Assembly: GCA_033439265.1 (NCBI GenBank)
Contig: JAVTVX010000010.1
Span: 6,882,001 to 6,946,000, forward strand
Direction of reading: 5' to 3'
Source of the DNA: Dillenia suffruticosa
Lineage: Eukaryota > Streptophyta > Magnoliopsida > Dilleniales > Dilleniaceae
Length of the DNA: 64,000 bases
Positions 22,867 through 35,189 of the stretch are shown in pieces. The position numbers and the translations under genes are program-made. The notes under the pieces are model-generated. The model ran no database searches, was not told the DNA's origin, and saw only the letters and a list, made by a program, of their open reading frames with translations. Numbering within the stretch: position 1 is the stretch's first letter; every line of letters begins with the position of its first letter.

Positions 22867-24010
22867 TCTCCCACTTATACATAAGAGCATTTTACATCTG
22901 TCATAAGATCACAATTCATACGATTTATTACAATACTCTATTGGACTTTTATACAGTATTAATCATCGTGCAACCGGCGAGTACACATACAAATAAAGAT
23001 TCTCAATGCACCTATTAGAATGATTGAGAAGCCACCATTAGTATCAAAAAGAACTCGCTGTACCCCAAACTCAATGTAGTTACATCTATCGATCCACTCT
23101 CATCATCGAAAGTAATCCACAATCATTGCTCAATTGTATATTCACTATTATATTTAAATCTCGACATAGATAAACACAATAGGTCGACCAGAAAATACTA
23201 CGCAATGATATAATGTTGATTTGTATTCTTTTTCCCAAACTTGAAACTATCAACCTTAATTTAGTTGCTTTTTTAGACCTATCCCTTAAATCTCAATTAT
23301 CTTTCGGGTCATAAATAAACAGACTAAAGTAATAAATACTGAACCAAGTTTTCTAGAAATAGCCAGAAGTAATAAGAGTATAAAAAATCACACCCATTAA
23401 ATCTCGACTTTTACGCAATAGGAACGGGGATCATAATCACACTATCGTTTCAAATAATAGCTCACATATCCCATATTCATATTATCGTATGTAATATGAA
23501 ATACGTGCCACAATGTTATTCCCTCTCTCCCAAAAGGGTATATATTAGATTTTCTAACACTGTGTAGGTATAGAATTTAGTTTACATATAAGACTTTACC
23601 TAGAAATTTTAAAGAGAGTATATCAGATACAATATTATTAAACTCAGGTGATATCTGAGATATCAAATCTAGCTACTTACAGGCAACATGGAAATAGGTA
23701 TATCTATGTTGGTCATATCGCATATGATCTCATTCTAAACACGTATCAGAGCGACTTATGTTCTGGTAGTGCCACTTTCAAAACCTCTTACGATTAAAAA
23801 CCGTCTCATCCCTACTGTTTCAGAGCTAGAGGCGGTAACTCATGTGAGAGAGTCAACCACGTCTACTTAACATATCTTTTAGCACATCTCATCACAAAAC
23901 ATATGACAATAAACAAGTATAATAAATAAACTTGTGACTGAATAATACACATTTATTATATATATCAATAAGTATAAAAAAACACTAACATAGTACAAAT
24001 GAGAAATGTT
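22867..24010 (-). other. conserved non-coding 3' block of the copia family
   Basis: No coding frame on either strand, yet it aligns with 57119-58270 and, in opposite orientation, 51780-52947. Shared landmarks include an ACATGG.AT.GG..TAT.TATGTTGGTCATATC.CATATGA run and GTGAGAGAGTCGACC-type words. See the corresponding finding. Confidence 0.75.
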
Positions 24011-25330
24011 AAAATATATGTAAACCCAATGATTTCTTATATCTCATAAAGGAATCTCTTGTAATGGGTTTGATGAAGGAATCAACTATCGTACTATATG
24101 TAGAAATATACTTAATCGTTATTTCATCATTCTCGATGGTGTCTCTCATAAAATTATATCTAGTATCAATGTGTTTAGTACTATTGCGATATTTAGGGTC
24201 TCGGTTGTAAGCAATGACAACCTAATTATCATAATAAATTATCACTAATCTCCCACTATCTGCCACAACTCCTAAGTTATTTAAAATCTTCAGAACCAAA
24301 CACTCTCTTGAATTACAGCTAAGCATGTCACAAGCTCAACCTCTATCGTTAATAGTGATACACAAATTGCTTCTTGCTTCTCTAAGATATGACACCGCCA
24401 TTGAGTAAGATAGCAAAACCTGATGTCGGTTTGTATTTATTCAGATCACAATCCCAATCGGTGTCTGAACACCCAACAAGATACAAATCACCTCCTCCGT
24501 AACACAAGGTGAGGTTTGTAATTCTCTTGAAATATCTTAGAATCTTTTTTTCTACTCTTCAGTGACCCCTTCTAGGATTTGATTGATACTTACTCACTAG
24601 ATCAATTACAAAACAAATGTCTGGTCGTATACACAATATTGCGTACATCAAACTACCTATTGTATTGGCATAAGGGATTCTACCCATCTTCCTTATTTCT
24701 TCTTGAGTTTTAGGTTCAAGAACCTTCCTAATGTAGGACTTTTGTAAAAGTACCCGTTTCGAGTTATCCCAAGCTGAAACTCACCAATGTCATTCATATA
24801 AAAATTCGACGATAATTATATTTTAATAGTCATCAGATACTCTCTGTTGTTTTCAGCTAATAGAATATCATCCATATATAAGAACATGATACAAAGGGGT
24901 CAGTAGAATGTATTAAGTATACGCAATGATTCTCCTCAATTATAACAAATTTATAAGATATCACATACTCGTGAAATCTCATGTACCACTACTTAGATGA
25001 TTGCTTAAGGCTGTGTATTGATTTCCGAAGTCAACGGATCTAATCCTCCTGACCTTTTAGAACGAACCTAGAAAGTTGCTATGTGTAGATCTCCTCATCC
25101 AAAATTCCGTTGAGGAATGCAATTTTTAATTCCATCTGGTGTAATTCAAGATCTATATTTCGCGATAATCGCTAAAAGTAAACGAATCGAGATAAATTTA
25201 ACTACCAGAGAGAAAGCCTCCTCGTAGTCCACACCTTTATTCTGAGTATAACCTTTGGCTACTAGACGGGTCTTATATCTCTCCATCGATCTATCAGTCT
25301 TTCTCTTGATCTTGAAAATTCATTTGTTCC
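24011..25330 (-). pseudogene. pol: copia RT-RNase H remnant (YMDD kept)
   Basis: No long frame survives, but segments read clearly on the minus strand. The RT catalytic site YMDDILLAENNREYLM lies at about 24835-24880 (YMDD codons at 24867-24878). RNase H contains a DN..VIAYNRDPKYRNSTKHIDTRY stretch at about 24120-24215 and an FIKPITRDSFMRY end near 24060. Between them are the GMSDC..IDTPI-type linker and SRYQSNPGR.HW region in broken form. The related element at 56673-62631 has the same modules in the same order. Confidence 0.8.
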
Positions 25331-25679
25331 TAATATTCTTTCTACCCTCAAGCAAATCAACTAGATCCCAGACCTTATTGATTTTCATTGATTCCTTCTC
25401 TTCATCCATAGCCTTCAACAAATAGTTCTTCACAGGACCCTTGAGAGTCTCTTGGACCGTTTTAGATTTCTTATCATCCTCAAGAATCATAATGAGGGTC
25501 TCACCCTCAATCGGGAAGCAATGTTTAGGTACGCGTTCTTGATTACTCCTACGAGGAGGGAAAACTTATTCATCTCTAGATGGATCGCTACCACTAAGAC
25601 CAAGATCCGTGTTGAGTTCTTAGGTCCTGCTGTTGGGCTCAGTTGAACTACTAGGCTAATCTTTTTCATAGAAAGTAAA

Positions 25680-25985
25680 GTCTCGATCTATTTCACCTCT
25701 CTTAGGAAAATCATTCTCAAGAAATATGGCTTCGCGAAACTCAATCTCAGTGACAGTGCCGTTCGTATGCTCACATGGGAACACATAACCTTTGGAGTGC
25801 TCTGAGTATCTTATAAAAATACACTTCTTTAATCACGGGTCTAACTTGTTATCTAGATACGAGGATCATGAATATACGCGGTTCCCATGACCTAAAGTAG
25901 TTAAGGTCAGGCTACCTTCCTATCCAAAGTTCATATGGGAAACTAACTCTGGACTTTGATGAGATACGATTAAGGATGTGTACTG
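25680..25985 (-). pseudogene. pol: copia integrase C-terminal remnant after a deletion
   Basis: Minus-strand reading gives SSKSRVSFPYELWIGR, then LNYFRSWEPRIF and, further on, KGYVFPCEH-type and FLENDFPKRGE.DR-type segments. These are the integrase C-terminal domain and its linker to RT. The catalytic core with its D,D,E residues is absent: protease sequence ends at about 26000 and the C-terminal domain starts within a few bases. Positions 25330-25680 hold the degraded start of RT. Confidence 0.65.
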
Positions 25986-25999
25986 TAGTTAATAAATGT

Positions 26000-27030
26000 T
26001 CCATTTCTAACATAAATCCTCTTAACCTAAGCACTTACTCGACCAAATTCCACGTATTCGCTCTTATCTCGAGCTACGTGGTCGATGGTTCCTGAATCTA
26101 CAATCCATAAGGGAGAAAAATCAGTGAGTATCACAATAGATGAGACAAAACTCAAACCACATAAAGAAGAAGGAAATAACTTCCGCTCTTCACACTCACA
26201 AGCAAAATGATAAAGTCTACCATAGATGTAGCACTTCATATTGATTATATCAAGCTCCTTCATTCTACACTTTTGCACCTTGTTGTCAGATTTCTTGAAT
26301 GGTTTCTTCTTACCTAAACCTCGAGTCTCCCTCTTATGCTTATGTTATTCGTTTGGTGCCACGGAGCCCTTACCCAACTCCGCTACATAAGTATGACCCA
26401 AGTATGGCCTACTTATCTCTAGGCGCTCCTCCTCGAGCTCACTATACCTGTTTACATAAATGAAAGTACGAATACTCTCGTCATGTGTGAGATAGGTTTT
26501 CATGGTCTCCTATGAATAAGATAAAGACTATATCACACCCAGTACCTGAAATTCAACTACAATGGGCTCTCGCATATTCCTTATCCTAGTAATCATGCTT
26601 GGCATTTGCATCAAATATTGTATCATTGTATAATTAGCTCTTTCTTATAAGTTATAAACTTATAAATTAGTATCATCACCTTTGGAGCTGAAAAGAGTAC
26701 TATAATACTCTTTTAAGGTAAACCAAACCGACATAATCATAGTATACTGCTCACAAATCAGGATCATGTCATGATACATGCTATTGATAAGAATTGACCC
26801 AACTTGGCTATCCTTCTTCTTCCACGCATGATAGACCTTCATATCACATCTAACATAAGGTGTGGTACCCTCCCCAGAGTCCACATCTCGTATCTCAAAA
26901 TTTTAGACAAATCTTGCTTCTCGAGGAGAAACTGAATTTTCTGATATAAAATCTTATAGTTGTCACTATGCAGTCTATTTCTCTTACAAAGATCTAATAC
27001 GATAGTTTTTATTGCAGCAAGAGAGACTTT
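26000..27030 (-). pseudogene. gag: copia gag and protease remnant
   Basis: Gag starts at about 27016 (AAIKTIVLDL.KRN.LHSDNYKI) and continues through a region parallel to the better preserved gag at 60001-60788. The zinc knuckle lies at about 26190-26245 and reads CYIYGRLYHFACEC, so the second Cys is replaced by Tyr and the CX2CX4HX4C site is broken. Protease follows at 26027-26150 with PLWIVDSGTIDHVARD, which keeps the DSG catalytic triplet. The sequence then jumps to integrase C-terminus. Confidence 0.8.
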
Positions 27031-27039
27031 ACCACTTAT

Positions 27040-28092
27040 TGATACTTATTCTCATATCTTTTACACTATTTGAATCAACAACTCCTTTTTTTAATTTCAT
27101 TCGAATCAACAACTCCTAAATGACTCAAGTATAGACACCAAAACAAGCGTATGAGTCTACCGACATCATATACCATAACTTGAGGTGCATCTTATCATTC
27201 GGATTTGGATTCGATATACAAAACTCACAAAAAGTTACAAATATGAATATGAGACCCTAAAAAATTGAAAAAATCCAATCCAAAATGCTTTGACGCTCTG
27301 CCGTGGTCCTACATGCCGGCTATGCACCAGCACATGTGCCAGACGCAAAGTGCATGGGTCACACGTGTGCACATGCCAGACGCAAAGTGCATGGGTCACA
27401 TGCGTGCACACACGCTACCCACATCCTAGGTTGGGAGTACGCTGTTCCTAGTCGGAACGACCCAAACCATCGACCTTATTCACGAGTTTGCTGCCCTAAG
27501 CCCTACACTCCATAGCGCGTGTGTTCTCCATGCGTCCACAGGTGTGGGTTGGTTCTTCCTCGCCCGACGGCCTGCATCTGGATCATCTTGATCTGGCTAC
27601 AGAAAAATGCTTTTCCAGGATATTTTTGACGTGGTTCTCATTAGAAAACTAAAATTAAACTTCCAAAATTATCTTAAACACGATTTATCGAAAGATTTAA
27701 TCACTAAATTCGGCCATTTAAACATCCCCATCATGGCCCTCCGCGGCTAATGAAGAAATTGTCATCCGACAATCAGATCATATAATTAATATATCAAACA
27801 TGCAATCGGGTTATGAGGAGCACGTAAAACCCAATTTTATAGATCAATTCATCCTTTAACGTAATAGATCTAAGGTTTTGTGGCCGGTACGGTAGAAACC
27901 TTCGACCTGACTTTCATAACCTTAACATACTCAAAAAATTCAACAAAAATTATTCTCATGATTCTTGAGCCATGGGTATTCTCATGGTTTCCTTGAATTT
28001 ATGAAACCCATTCGTGATCCAAAATTTAAATTTATACCTTTCACATTTTATATCCAAAAAATTTCAAAAAATATTTTAATGAATCTAATGAG
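27040..28092 (-). other. copia leader with GC-richer repeat island
   Basis: Untranslated leader between gag and the primer binding site (degraded GTTCTGATGTCA at 28092-28103). At 27300-27560 it is GC-richer and contains a direct repeat of about 37 bp (GCCAGACGCAAAGTGCATGG, twice, at about 27336 and 27373). The corresponding island in the element at 56673-62631 is far richer in CG dinucleotides; here most appear as TG or CA. Confidence 0.65.
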
Positions 28093-28104
28093 TTCTGATG
28101 TCAA

Positions 28105-28632
28105 TGTTAGTTTTATTCACATGTATCGAAAGCGTGGTAAATCACAAAAATTAAATAATTAGAATTTTCAGGTAAATATTTTAATATTTAGGTTTACAAA
28201 AAATAACGGAGCTGCAAAATGTGAAATCTCTCTATTGAAACTCTCGGTGGGATGGTAATTACAAAATCGAACTACCAGCACAAATTCACGATACTTTAAC
28301 CCAAACTCCAGTAAATCCAATAACGGAAAAATTTCCTACTCAAGATTTTTCTATCCCTTGATATTTTGTTACTCTAGACAATTTGATCTTTCTCACTTCT
28401 CTCAACCATCTTCAAAATTTCTATTGCACACCATATGCACAGAATAAGTTCTTTCACAAGAAAACTCTCATTCCAAATTGGGGAGGTTAATCTCCATTAG
28501 TCAAGTGTGTTCAAAAATAGAGAGATTTTAGGGAGCGGGAGTTAAGAGAGTTATCTCAATATCCAAATTCAAATTTAATTTGAATTAAATTTTTTGTGAT
28601 AAAAGCCCCTTCACGGGCACATTTAACCAGCA
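28105..28632 (-). repeat. 5' LTR (528 bp)
   Basis: Starts TGTTAGTTTTATTC and ends TTAACCAGCA, followed by the GAGGT duplication. Clearly homologous to 22363-22866 but with many differences, so the insertion is old. Confidence 0.88.
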
Positions 28633-28637
28633 GAGGT

Positions 28638-29150
28638 CAATCAAAATGAGTTTAGTAAACTCTAGTTGTCTCCTCCGTCTTTAACCAAAATTGCAATTGC
28701 ATGTTATTCCTCCTTGCCCCTAACTATGTGCGGAATTGAATAGACATGGAAACCCTCTTTTGTAATCAATTTTATAGGCCCCAACCTAAAATTATGGCAT
28801 CCGACCTCATAAATTTAAAGCAACTAAAAGACGGCCCTGCAACCGAATTCATGGAAGATTTTAGAAAATTGAGGAGCAAAGCGATTTACAGCCCACCAAA
28901 TCTCAATGTCTACGGAGTATAACATGTGGCCACACGATTGATGGAAAAGTTGATCATCCAAAAGCACACCAACTTGCTCAACAAGTGGCCAAAGCTATCC
29001 TAATTAATCAATTTATAACAGAAAAAGGCGGAGAGTCAATCCAACCTAGAAAGAGGCTCATTTGGGGACTATCGTAGTCCAGCCAAGATAAACGAGTCAA
29101 TTGAATTTGGAGATGATCAATAAATTGATATGCTAGCAGTCGATGGTGAC
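28638..29150 (+). pseudogene. gag: gypsy gag, right part
   Basis: Continuation of the gag split at 22362. Readable pieces are METLFCNQFYRPQPKI, then DLINLKQLKDGPATEFMEDF and RKLRSKAIYSPP, which match the plant gypsy capsid-domain pattern (QFY.....DL..LKQ..GE...F...FR..R). A later segment, HQLAQQVAKAILI, resembles the end of the domain. Stops follow NVYGV and elsewhere. Protease, RT and integrase of this gypsy element are not visible downstream. Confidence 0.7.
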
Positions 29151-30581
29151 CCTTTCTTAATCGTGTGATCTATTATTGTTCCTGTACTTGGCTTACTATC
29201 TAAATCTAAAGAATTTTCAAAAGATTATAGGTAGAACGAACTAATTCAAAATGCATGGAAAAGCAAAGGAAGCAGATCAGCTAGCAAATTTTTCGAAACT
29301 GGGGAGTAATTAGCTACACAACTCAAGCGACTAAAATCTACTAGCAAAAAGGTGATTGCTTATGATAGATTGAAGTCTCGAAATAGAGGTAGAACTACCC
29401 GTGTTTCATTAGCTAAACCCATGATCGACCAGCCTAGCTTCACTATGATCAAAATTCAGCAAAAATGAAAAGGGGACATGGGCAAAGCGATCATTTAAAT
29501 TTTTTGTGCATAAATACAAGTAGACGGTCTGGCAGTTTTAGTTTATCCAATGAGTAAAAGTTGTAAGAGGGCTAAGTGTTAGCACCAAAGATTTGCATAT
29601 TAGCCAAAGTGGACTTAGCAAGATAACCAAGCCAAGAATAGACTTAAAGTTATTCTTTTCATGCCTAGTGGTAATTAGCCAATAAATTAGATGACAATCA
29701 GTTGAAAATAGTTGAAGTTACCAAATATGCAGGTAATGTATAGACTAATAATGGTCAAATGAGGTCAATGGCAAACCGAGCAAGTCAACAACTAGCATGT
29801 TATCCAATAAAAAATTCAATTAATGAGCAAGTTTGCTGATAACAAATTCTTTCGATTACCAAGTTTGCCATTAAGAAAGTCTGTCGATGAGAAAGTTTAT
29901 CGATAAGCAAGTTTGCCAATGAGAGTGTGGATAAAAATTGGTTAATTGGCTGACATGACAACTTTGTACCCTTTAGCAGTGAGTGAAGTCCAAGTTATGC
30001 TTGAACAAATTAGTTTTGGCCAGAAAAAGAAAATGATTTACCATGTTTAAGAGTCCTCAATCGCCAAGACTCTGCGTGTGCAAATGAATTTGCTTCAACA
30101 TGGGGTATGAATAAAGACGAAACTTACTGATAGCTACCAAGTTAGGTCATAAAGGTTTATCTTATCTTTAAATCTAAGGAATCAGACCCAAAATATTTGC
30201 AACAACCTATCTGGTTGTTTAGACGTGAATTTAAATTATGAGAAACTTGGGGTAAAAGGAGAGAAAAACGAGGCAGGCAGTTTAAGTGGGGAGTGGGTTT
30301 AACAGTTCATTCTTCCTCTATAGGTATAATCTTGAAGAAACGCATTGGTAAGGGTCATTCTTCCTCACTAGGCCTAGAAAATAGACAAACAAGTTAGGCC
30401 CAAGCGTAGGATGGATCGACCACGTCTGTTGTCGAGCCGCAACAATATAGAGACAACAAACTTTAGAAGAGGCAAACACCTTTAAACCGATATGGATTTC
30501 ATTTCTATTCCTAAAATCCATTCTCTTTAATTAAACACCATCTTAATTTTTCTAAAGAAAGAAAATATAAAAAATTTAAAA
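29151..30581. other. old repeat sequence, no gene
   Basis: Probably the rest of the gypsy remnant. A short degenerate tandem repeat at about 29820-29935 is built on AGCAAGTTTGC, GATAAG and GATGAGAAAG words. No pol motif was found on either strand. The last 80 bp before the CACTA element is an A- and AG-rich sequence that resumes after it at 39860. Confidence 0.45.
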
Positions 30582-30584
30582 TTA
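30582..30584. repeat. CACTA target-site duplication TTA (left)
   Basis: Matches TTA at 39857-39859; 3-bp duplications are the rule for CACTA (En/Spm) elements. Confidence 0.75.
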
Positions 30585-30599
30585 CACTACAAAAAAAAA

Positions 30600-31150
30600 A
30601 AAAACAGGTTTAGCAATAAAATTTAGGGATAAAAAAATTCATTTCTATTTTATGATAAATTTAGCAATGAAAAAAGTTTTATTACTATTTTACAATGAAA
30701 TTTACGATGAAAATGTACTCGTGGTTAAATTAGCAACGAATAATTTATTCGTAACTAAATTCGTTACTAATTGATAATAAAAATATTTTCACAACAATCA
30801 ATTGCTATTTAGCAACGAATGGAAATTTCATGACTAAATTTTGTCACGAATCATGTGTTCATCACTAAATTTAGCGATGAAAAAATATTTATAACAAAAT
30901 TTATCGCTAATTAGCTATTAAAATATTCTATCGCTAAATTCATTACTAATTAGTCATGAAAATGTATTTGTTGCAAAATTTAGCAACGGACTCTAGTGTT
31001 TGTAGTTAAAGTTATCGCTAATTAGTCATAAAATAATATTTATGACTAAATCCGTCACTAATTTCTAGCACACTTTAAAATTCATGACTAATTTTATAAC
31101 TAAATTTCTTCTATAATTTATTATAAAATATTTTCAACCATATTTCTCTT
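30600..31150. repeat. CACTA left subterminal repeats
   Basis: About twenty variants of TTTAGCGACGAA / TTCGTCGCTAAA in both orientations, with intervening A/T-rich spacers. A second small cluster lies at 31720-31790 (GCGATGGATT and CCATCGCTAA words). Confidence 0.8.
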
Positions 31151-33500
31151 TTTGACCCTCTATGAACAACGAAATCGAGTTGAATACATAATGAATGTTA
31201 CAATTTTTACCAAATTGATAATTTTTATTAATAAATAATTTAACCAATTTCTGAGAAAAAATTTTTCATTAGCCCTGTTGAGTTTTCCCTTCATGTTCTT
31301 CGTCTTCTCTGCTTATTTACTTCTCTCATCAATAATTCAATCACCTTCGAAAATTCAATCATTCATCTTCCCTTGTCATGGCCATCAGTCTTCCATTATC
31401 ATGGCCATTATTGAAACTCTGCTCAAGATTTTAAAGTGATCAGACGATAGATCAGATATACACATCCAGTGATCTATCTTCTTTGACAAGTATATCATTA
31501 TGTTCTTTAACAAGTATATCAGCCAATAGTTTCTAGGGGACGAGAGCAGTGAAATAAATGGCCGCTGAGAGGCCGCCAACTATTTTTAGCCTCTTCTAAA
31601 GTTTCAAAAAGTATAAAATAAAAATAGGAAAAATAATAATAACATAATAACATAATTAGATAATTAGATAAAAGGGAAAATAATAAAATAATAAAATAAA
31701 GAAAAATAATAAAATAAAAAGATTTAGCGATGGATTCGTACTTCCATCGCTAACTCAGCGATGGATTATGGATTCCGTCGCTAAGTGTTTTTAGATTAGC
31801 CCAAGTGTTTCACCTTCAATCTTTGAAAGAACATTTTCTTTCTTTCCCTTCGATCGATCACTCTCTCTCTCTTGCTCTTGTCGCTCTCTCTCACCTTCGC
31901 TCTTCCCCTTGCTTGCTGTCGATCGAGATTGTCACTCTTCACTCTCACTCTTGCTTGCTGTTGGGGGAAGAAACCCATCTCCCCTTGTTGTCGCTCTCGC
32001 TTTCTCTCTCTGGCTCTTGCCGATTCTCCATCTCCTTGTCGGCTGTAAATTTCTGACCTAATGTAAAGATATCACTCTCTGTCTCTCTAGTGTGATTTTC
32101 AGATTTATTTTTCAAGTTCAGCTTCTTTAGATTTGAATTTGAATTTTTAGGATTTTGAAATAATAATCTCAAATCTCTGTCTCTCTCTCTACCACGGTTC
32201 TCCTTCTGACCTAATTTATCTAATTAGTTTCAATTTATGCAATTGCAGGTGTTCGGCTATCTTGCTATCTTTCTCTTAGGTTCTACAGTCGTGATTTGTT
32301 TTATAGGTTCGGCTCTCTCTTTGCCTCTCTCTGGTCTCTACAATGTGCAATCCTTTGGTTAATTTCTGTGGTTATTTGTATAGTTTTTTTAATTTCTATT
32401 TTTCTGTCATTTTTATAGTTTACTAAAATTGTTAATTTGAGACTGTTACTTCCGTTGTTGTTTGAGCCATGGAGGATTTGTGGTAAACAATAAACTGCAG
32501 ACATTTAATTTCTATACACTAGTTTTGATGGAATGGCAACTATTTGACGGTGTTGTTAGATGTGTGAGATTGTGTCGTTGACCCTCCTAATCTCGTAAAA
32601 GTAGGTGGCAGCTCTCAGTCTCAAGTGTGACCTGGTATTTCTATTTATAGTCTATCTGCTTTGTTTCATTTTGGACCTGTACTAAACATGTGTGCTCTCA
32701 ACATGCTTCAAATCAACTACATTTGATTGATAAAAGATATTTCCCCTACTCTATTTCCTTATTAGTTGGAATATGAAAATGAATTTTATGTGCAGATGAC
32801 AAAAGTTCAGATTGTGAAGATGAATGTTATTGAAGATAATCTCCTCATTTAAGTAATTGGGATCATGATTGTGATTTGTCAATGTCATGCCATAAAACCC
32901 TAATATTTGACTCGGTTTTATTCCTATAGAGTGGAGTATTTAGTTGCCTTCCCCCCTCATACCATTTCCCTTCCCTTGTTAAAAAGGAAAAAGATATAAT
33001 GGTATATTTCGAATCACTTTGGTTATTATACTTTCACAATATATTTTTTATGACTTTCTCATTATGTATTTGAATTGGTAAGTTCCCTTTTACAATGCAA
33101 TGCAATTAGTTTTTTGGTATTTAAGGATTTGTTTAATAGTGTTTGCTATGCATCGTAAAGTAACTAGTGCTATGTGTGGTGGAAATTGAATACTAATGAT
33201 GATTTACATTGAAATTTTTTCTTTATTTTTAGGAAGCTTCTCATAAACAACATTCTGTTTTATCGAATTTTTATTTATTTGTTTTTTGTAATCTCTTCAT
33301 ATTTTATTTTCTTGCAGCTTTCAGATTGTGTAAAGAGATGTTTGGCGTAAGTAATCGTAAGTGCTTATCTTAACATTGTTACTCTATACTTTTGAATGAA
33401 CTTGATGTTTAACTCTATACTTTTGATTGTGAACTTGGTGCTTATCACCCTCTCCCAATGAATAATGCATACTATCTTCTTTTTTTTTTTTTTTGTTGGA
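31151..33500 (+). other. CACTA 5' region, probable promoter and non-coding exons
   Basis: Contains a CT-rich stretch (31800-32070) and several plausible 3' splice sites, such as GCAATTGCAG near 32250 and TTTTCTTGCAG near 33317, but no long frame with a recognisable domain. In CACTA elements the left end normally holds the promoter and short 5' exons of the TNPA/TNPD transcript. The short frames at 31805-32056 and its antisense partners are CT-repeat by-products. Confidence 0.45.
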
Positions 33501-33514
33501 ATACAAGTACTTTT

Positions 33515-33700
33515 GGACTACATTCAGCCCTTGCTAATTTTTATGTGATCTTTTTTCCAATCCTACGTATGCAACTCCCATGTCTTGATGACTATTCCAT
33601 GTAAGAGGGACCTCCATAACAACAAGTTGACAAGACGAATTCCTCCTCAAATTTGAAGATTAAAGCAGATTAAAATATTGTAAGTGTTATTAGTGTCTTG
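33515..33700 (+). pseudogene. leucine-rich-repeat protein fragment, copy 1
   Basis: At about 33611-33680 the plus strand reads DLHNNKLTRRIPPQI, a stop, then RLKQIKIL. This is a plant extracellular-type leucine-rich repeat (LxxNxLxGxIPxxIGxLxxL) with one glycine changed and the next replaced by TGA. The upstream part (FPI...QLPCL) fits the preceding repeat only weakly. A GTAAGT at about 33680, just after KIL, is a plausible donor, as if the fragment carried an exon edge. No kinase domain or further repeats follow. A second copy lies at 34640-34830. Confidence 0.6.
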
Positions 33701-34639
33701 TCATTTGTTGTTTTATTCATCATTTCTTATTTTGTCAAAGAACATATACGAATTGGCTTACTTTATTCATCATTTCTTATTTTATTTGTTCAACTCTTCT
33801 GTGCATTGGCTAATTTTCTTCTAAAAGTTTTGTCTATTGCATTTTCTTGGTATAAATCATTTCAAAATATGAAAATGTTAAATAGCTATCATCAGTTATG
33901 TTATCTATCTTGTTATTAATTTTCTGTTTTGTTAATTGGTCTGATTGGCTTAAGTGATATTTGATGTTGGAGTTTTGTTAATTCATTTTTTCTTTTATAA
34001 GCATGAGAATTGTTGAAGAAGTCTTAATTAGTGCTTATTAATCCTGTAATATTTGCAATATTAGTGTTTACTAATCCTTCTTGCTAGCTTAGATTATTAA
34101 TCTGTTCTCTCCGTATTTTTCTTTTTTTTTTTTTTTGCTAGGTTCTTGCTAATTACTAGAGATTTGTATTTGATTTGCTTAAATATTATTAGGATAAGTG
34201 AGCTAGAAAATGCAATTTGCACCATATCCTATTTAAAAATGAACAGTCTACACCTTCCATTAAAAACCTTACCAATATGCACCTTCCATTAAATACTGCC
34301 CCACGTTTTATGCTGAATTAGAGATGATCTCCTTTGTTGCATAGTTTTATGATAGACTCTTGTTGGATTCTTGCTAATTCTTGCTGGCTTAGATTATTAA
34401 TCTGTTCTCTTTTTTTTTTGTGCTAGATTCTTGCTAATTACTAGAGATTTCTGTTTGATTTGCTTAAAGATTGTTATTAAAACTTGCTAAACTAAAAACT
34501 TGATAAAGATGACAATCGACTCTACACCCACATTGTCATTCACACAATTGTTGTTTTTTGTCCTTTTTTTTTTTCTCCCACACATTTTTTGTTTTGAAGA
34601 TTCTTCATCTCGGGAAGATTTTCCTATATTTGGTCATTG

Positions 34640-34830
34640 GAATGCAAGTATTTTTGATCTACATTCAGCCCTTGCTAATTTTTATGTGATCTTTTTTCCA
34701 ATCCTATGTATGCAACTCCCATGTCTTAATGACTATTCCATGTAACAGGGACCTTCATAACAACAAGTTGACAAGACTAATTCCTCCTCAAATTTGAAGA
34801 TTAAGGCAGCTTAAAATATTGTAAGGTATT
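34640..34830 (+). pseudogene. leucine-rich-repeat protein fragment, copy 2
   Basis: Direct duplicate of 33515-33700, with the same IPPQI segment (here NNKLTRLIPPQI) followed by the same TGA codon. The shared stop means the fragment was already broken when it was duplicated. Similarity continues past the exon edge to about 34930, including the TTGTTGTTTTATTCATCATT block. Confidence 0.6.
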
Positions 34831-35189
34831 GGTACCTTGTCATTTGTTGTTTTATTCATCATTTCTTGTTTTGTCAAATAACATATACCAATTAGCTAAT
34901 TTTGTTTGTTCAACTCATCTGTGCACAAATGAAAATAAGGGTGAATTGACATGCTAGGATAGTTGGAGTCCGATGACAATTTTTTTTTTCTCGATATATT
35001 GGGGGGATGTCATTTGGATGCAATTTGAACCATGACTTGGTTAAGTGATTTGAAGCCAACACTAGATGAACTGAATGTAACTGATGGGCATATGAAGCAT
35101 TTAAAGGTCTGGTTTAAATTTTCATATGACTTTAATATATATAGCATTCATTTGATGCTGTTTTTGAGACATTACCTTTGATTTTACAC

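Larger units (their letters stand above)
22363..28632 (-). mobile_element. Ty1/copia retrotransposon, 6270 bp, TSD GAGGT
   Basis: LTRs 22363-22866 and 28105-28632 with perfect GAGGT duplications (22358-22362, 28633-28637). Minus-strand order is leader, gag, protease, a piece of integrase C-terminus, RT, RNase H, and a 1.15 kb non-coding block before the 3' LTR. Most of integrase and part of protease are deleted. It is related along its length to the elements at 45426-53383 and 56673-62631, but older in appearance than the latter because nearly every frame is short. Confidence 0.92.
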
